A DNA stretch of 64,000 nt from Enterococcus ureilyticus. GTDB taxonomy: Bacteria > Bacillota > Bacilli > Lactobacillales > Enterococcaceae. The position numbers and the translations under genes are program-made. How positions within the stretch are numbered: the stretch's first letter is position 1; each line of letters starts with the position of its first letter. The stretch lies in assembly GCF_001730315.1 (NCBI RefSeq), contig NZ_MIKC01000034.1:124001-188000 (forward strand), written 5' to 3'. The notes beneath the pieces are model-generated. The model saw nothing but the letters and a program-made list of their open reading frames with translations. It searched no databases and was not told where the DNA came from. Shown in pieces: positions 63,905 to 64,000 of this stretch.

Positions 63905-64000
63905 CATGCGTAAACCAATTATCGCTGGTAACTGGAAAATGAACAAAACTGCTTCAGAAGCGAAAGCTTTTGCAGAAGCAGTAAAAACAAAAATTCCTGC
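63905..64000 (+). CDS. tpiA: Triosephosphate isomerase, 3' cut by window edge
   Basis: The first 32 codons are present: [19 protein letters not shown], with Asn and Lys of the substrate site in GNWKMNK. RBS AAAGGATG-type upstream. The rest lies outside the window. Completes the cggR-gapA-pgk-tpiA order of many lactic acid bacteria. Confidence 0.95.

Overview
The window looks like chromosomal DNA of an Enterococcus, close to but probably not E. faecalis itself. The evidence is low-GC base composition, strong AGGAGG-type ribosome binding sites, frequent TTG and GTG starts, T-box leaders, and characteristic gene order (cydABCD with menA and ndh, comG operon then a methyltransferase then ackA, 6S RNA beside rarA, rel-dtd, hisS-aspS, cggR-gapA-pgk-tpiA). 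Naming the genus rests on recalled family and synteny knowledge, not on a database search. No rRNA, tRNA, prophage, insertion sequence or CRISPR array was seen. The window starts inside a WxL-type surface gene and ends inside tpiA.

Layout. 1-0.9 kb: end of a DUF916/DUF3324 surface protein gene. 1-10.4 kb: aerobic respiration module with cytochrome bd oxidase (cydAB), its ABC exporter (cydDC), polyprenyl diphosphate synthase, menA and NDH-2; together these give NADH -> demethylmenaquinone -> O2. 10.4-12.1 kb: a T-box-controlled NhaC-family antiporter, probably a tyrosine transporter. 12.3-19.5 kb: ftsK, a GntR regulator, a BceAB-type peptide-antibiotic transporter and rlmN. 19.6-28.1 kb: a complete L-ascorbate utilisation locus (ulaG-C-A-B-D-E-F) with a divergent operon for a membrane protein, a DeoR-family regulator and a LysR-family regulator. 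28.2-29.6 kb: an APC permease. 29.6-30.2 kb: a non-coding stretch with two strong terminators and at least one candidate small RNA. 30.2-33.9 kb: comGA-comGG pseudopilus operon. 34.2-39.0 kb: methyltransferase, ackA, usp, a small membrane protein, 6S RNA and rarA. 39.1-42.6 kb: mpg, a DUF3013 gene, prmA, rsmE and a DeoC-like gene. 42.6-45.7 kb: rel with an unusual repeat-bearing leader, then dtd. 46-47.7 kb: a carnitine acyltransferase-like enzyme. 48-52 kb: an aldo/keto reductase and the folate operon folB-folK-folE-(XTPase)-folP. 52-56 kb: T-box, a repeat array, hisS-aspS. 56-60 kb: two membrane-anchored unknowns, an ankyrin lipoprotein and a YitT protein. 60.2-64 kb: cggR-gapA-pgk-tpiA.

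The most unusual material is non-coding. The rel leader carries a near-consensus promoter, an immediate terminator-like hairpin, then four 66-bp tandem repeats, each with a Shine-Dalgarno-like AAAAGGAG that recurs as the real rel ribosome binding site. The hisS-aspS leader carries a T-box whose specifier region reads GACAT (overlapping Asp GAC and His CAT), followed by a second, unrelated array of 142-145-bp repeats. Other points are twin operator-like repeats between the divergent ula operons, a terminator-like hairpin inside the ula operon, and tandem terminators upstream of comG.

Starts were chosen by ribosome binding site and family N-terminus, so several are internal to the longest open frame. 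All function calls rest on motif recognition by eye.
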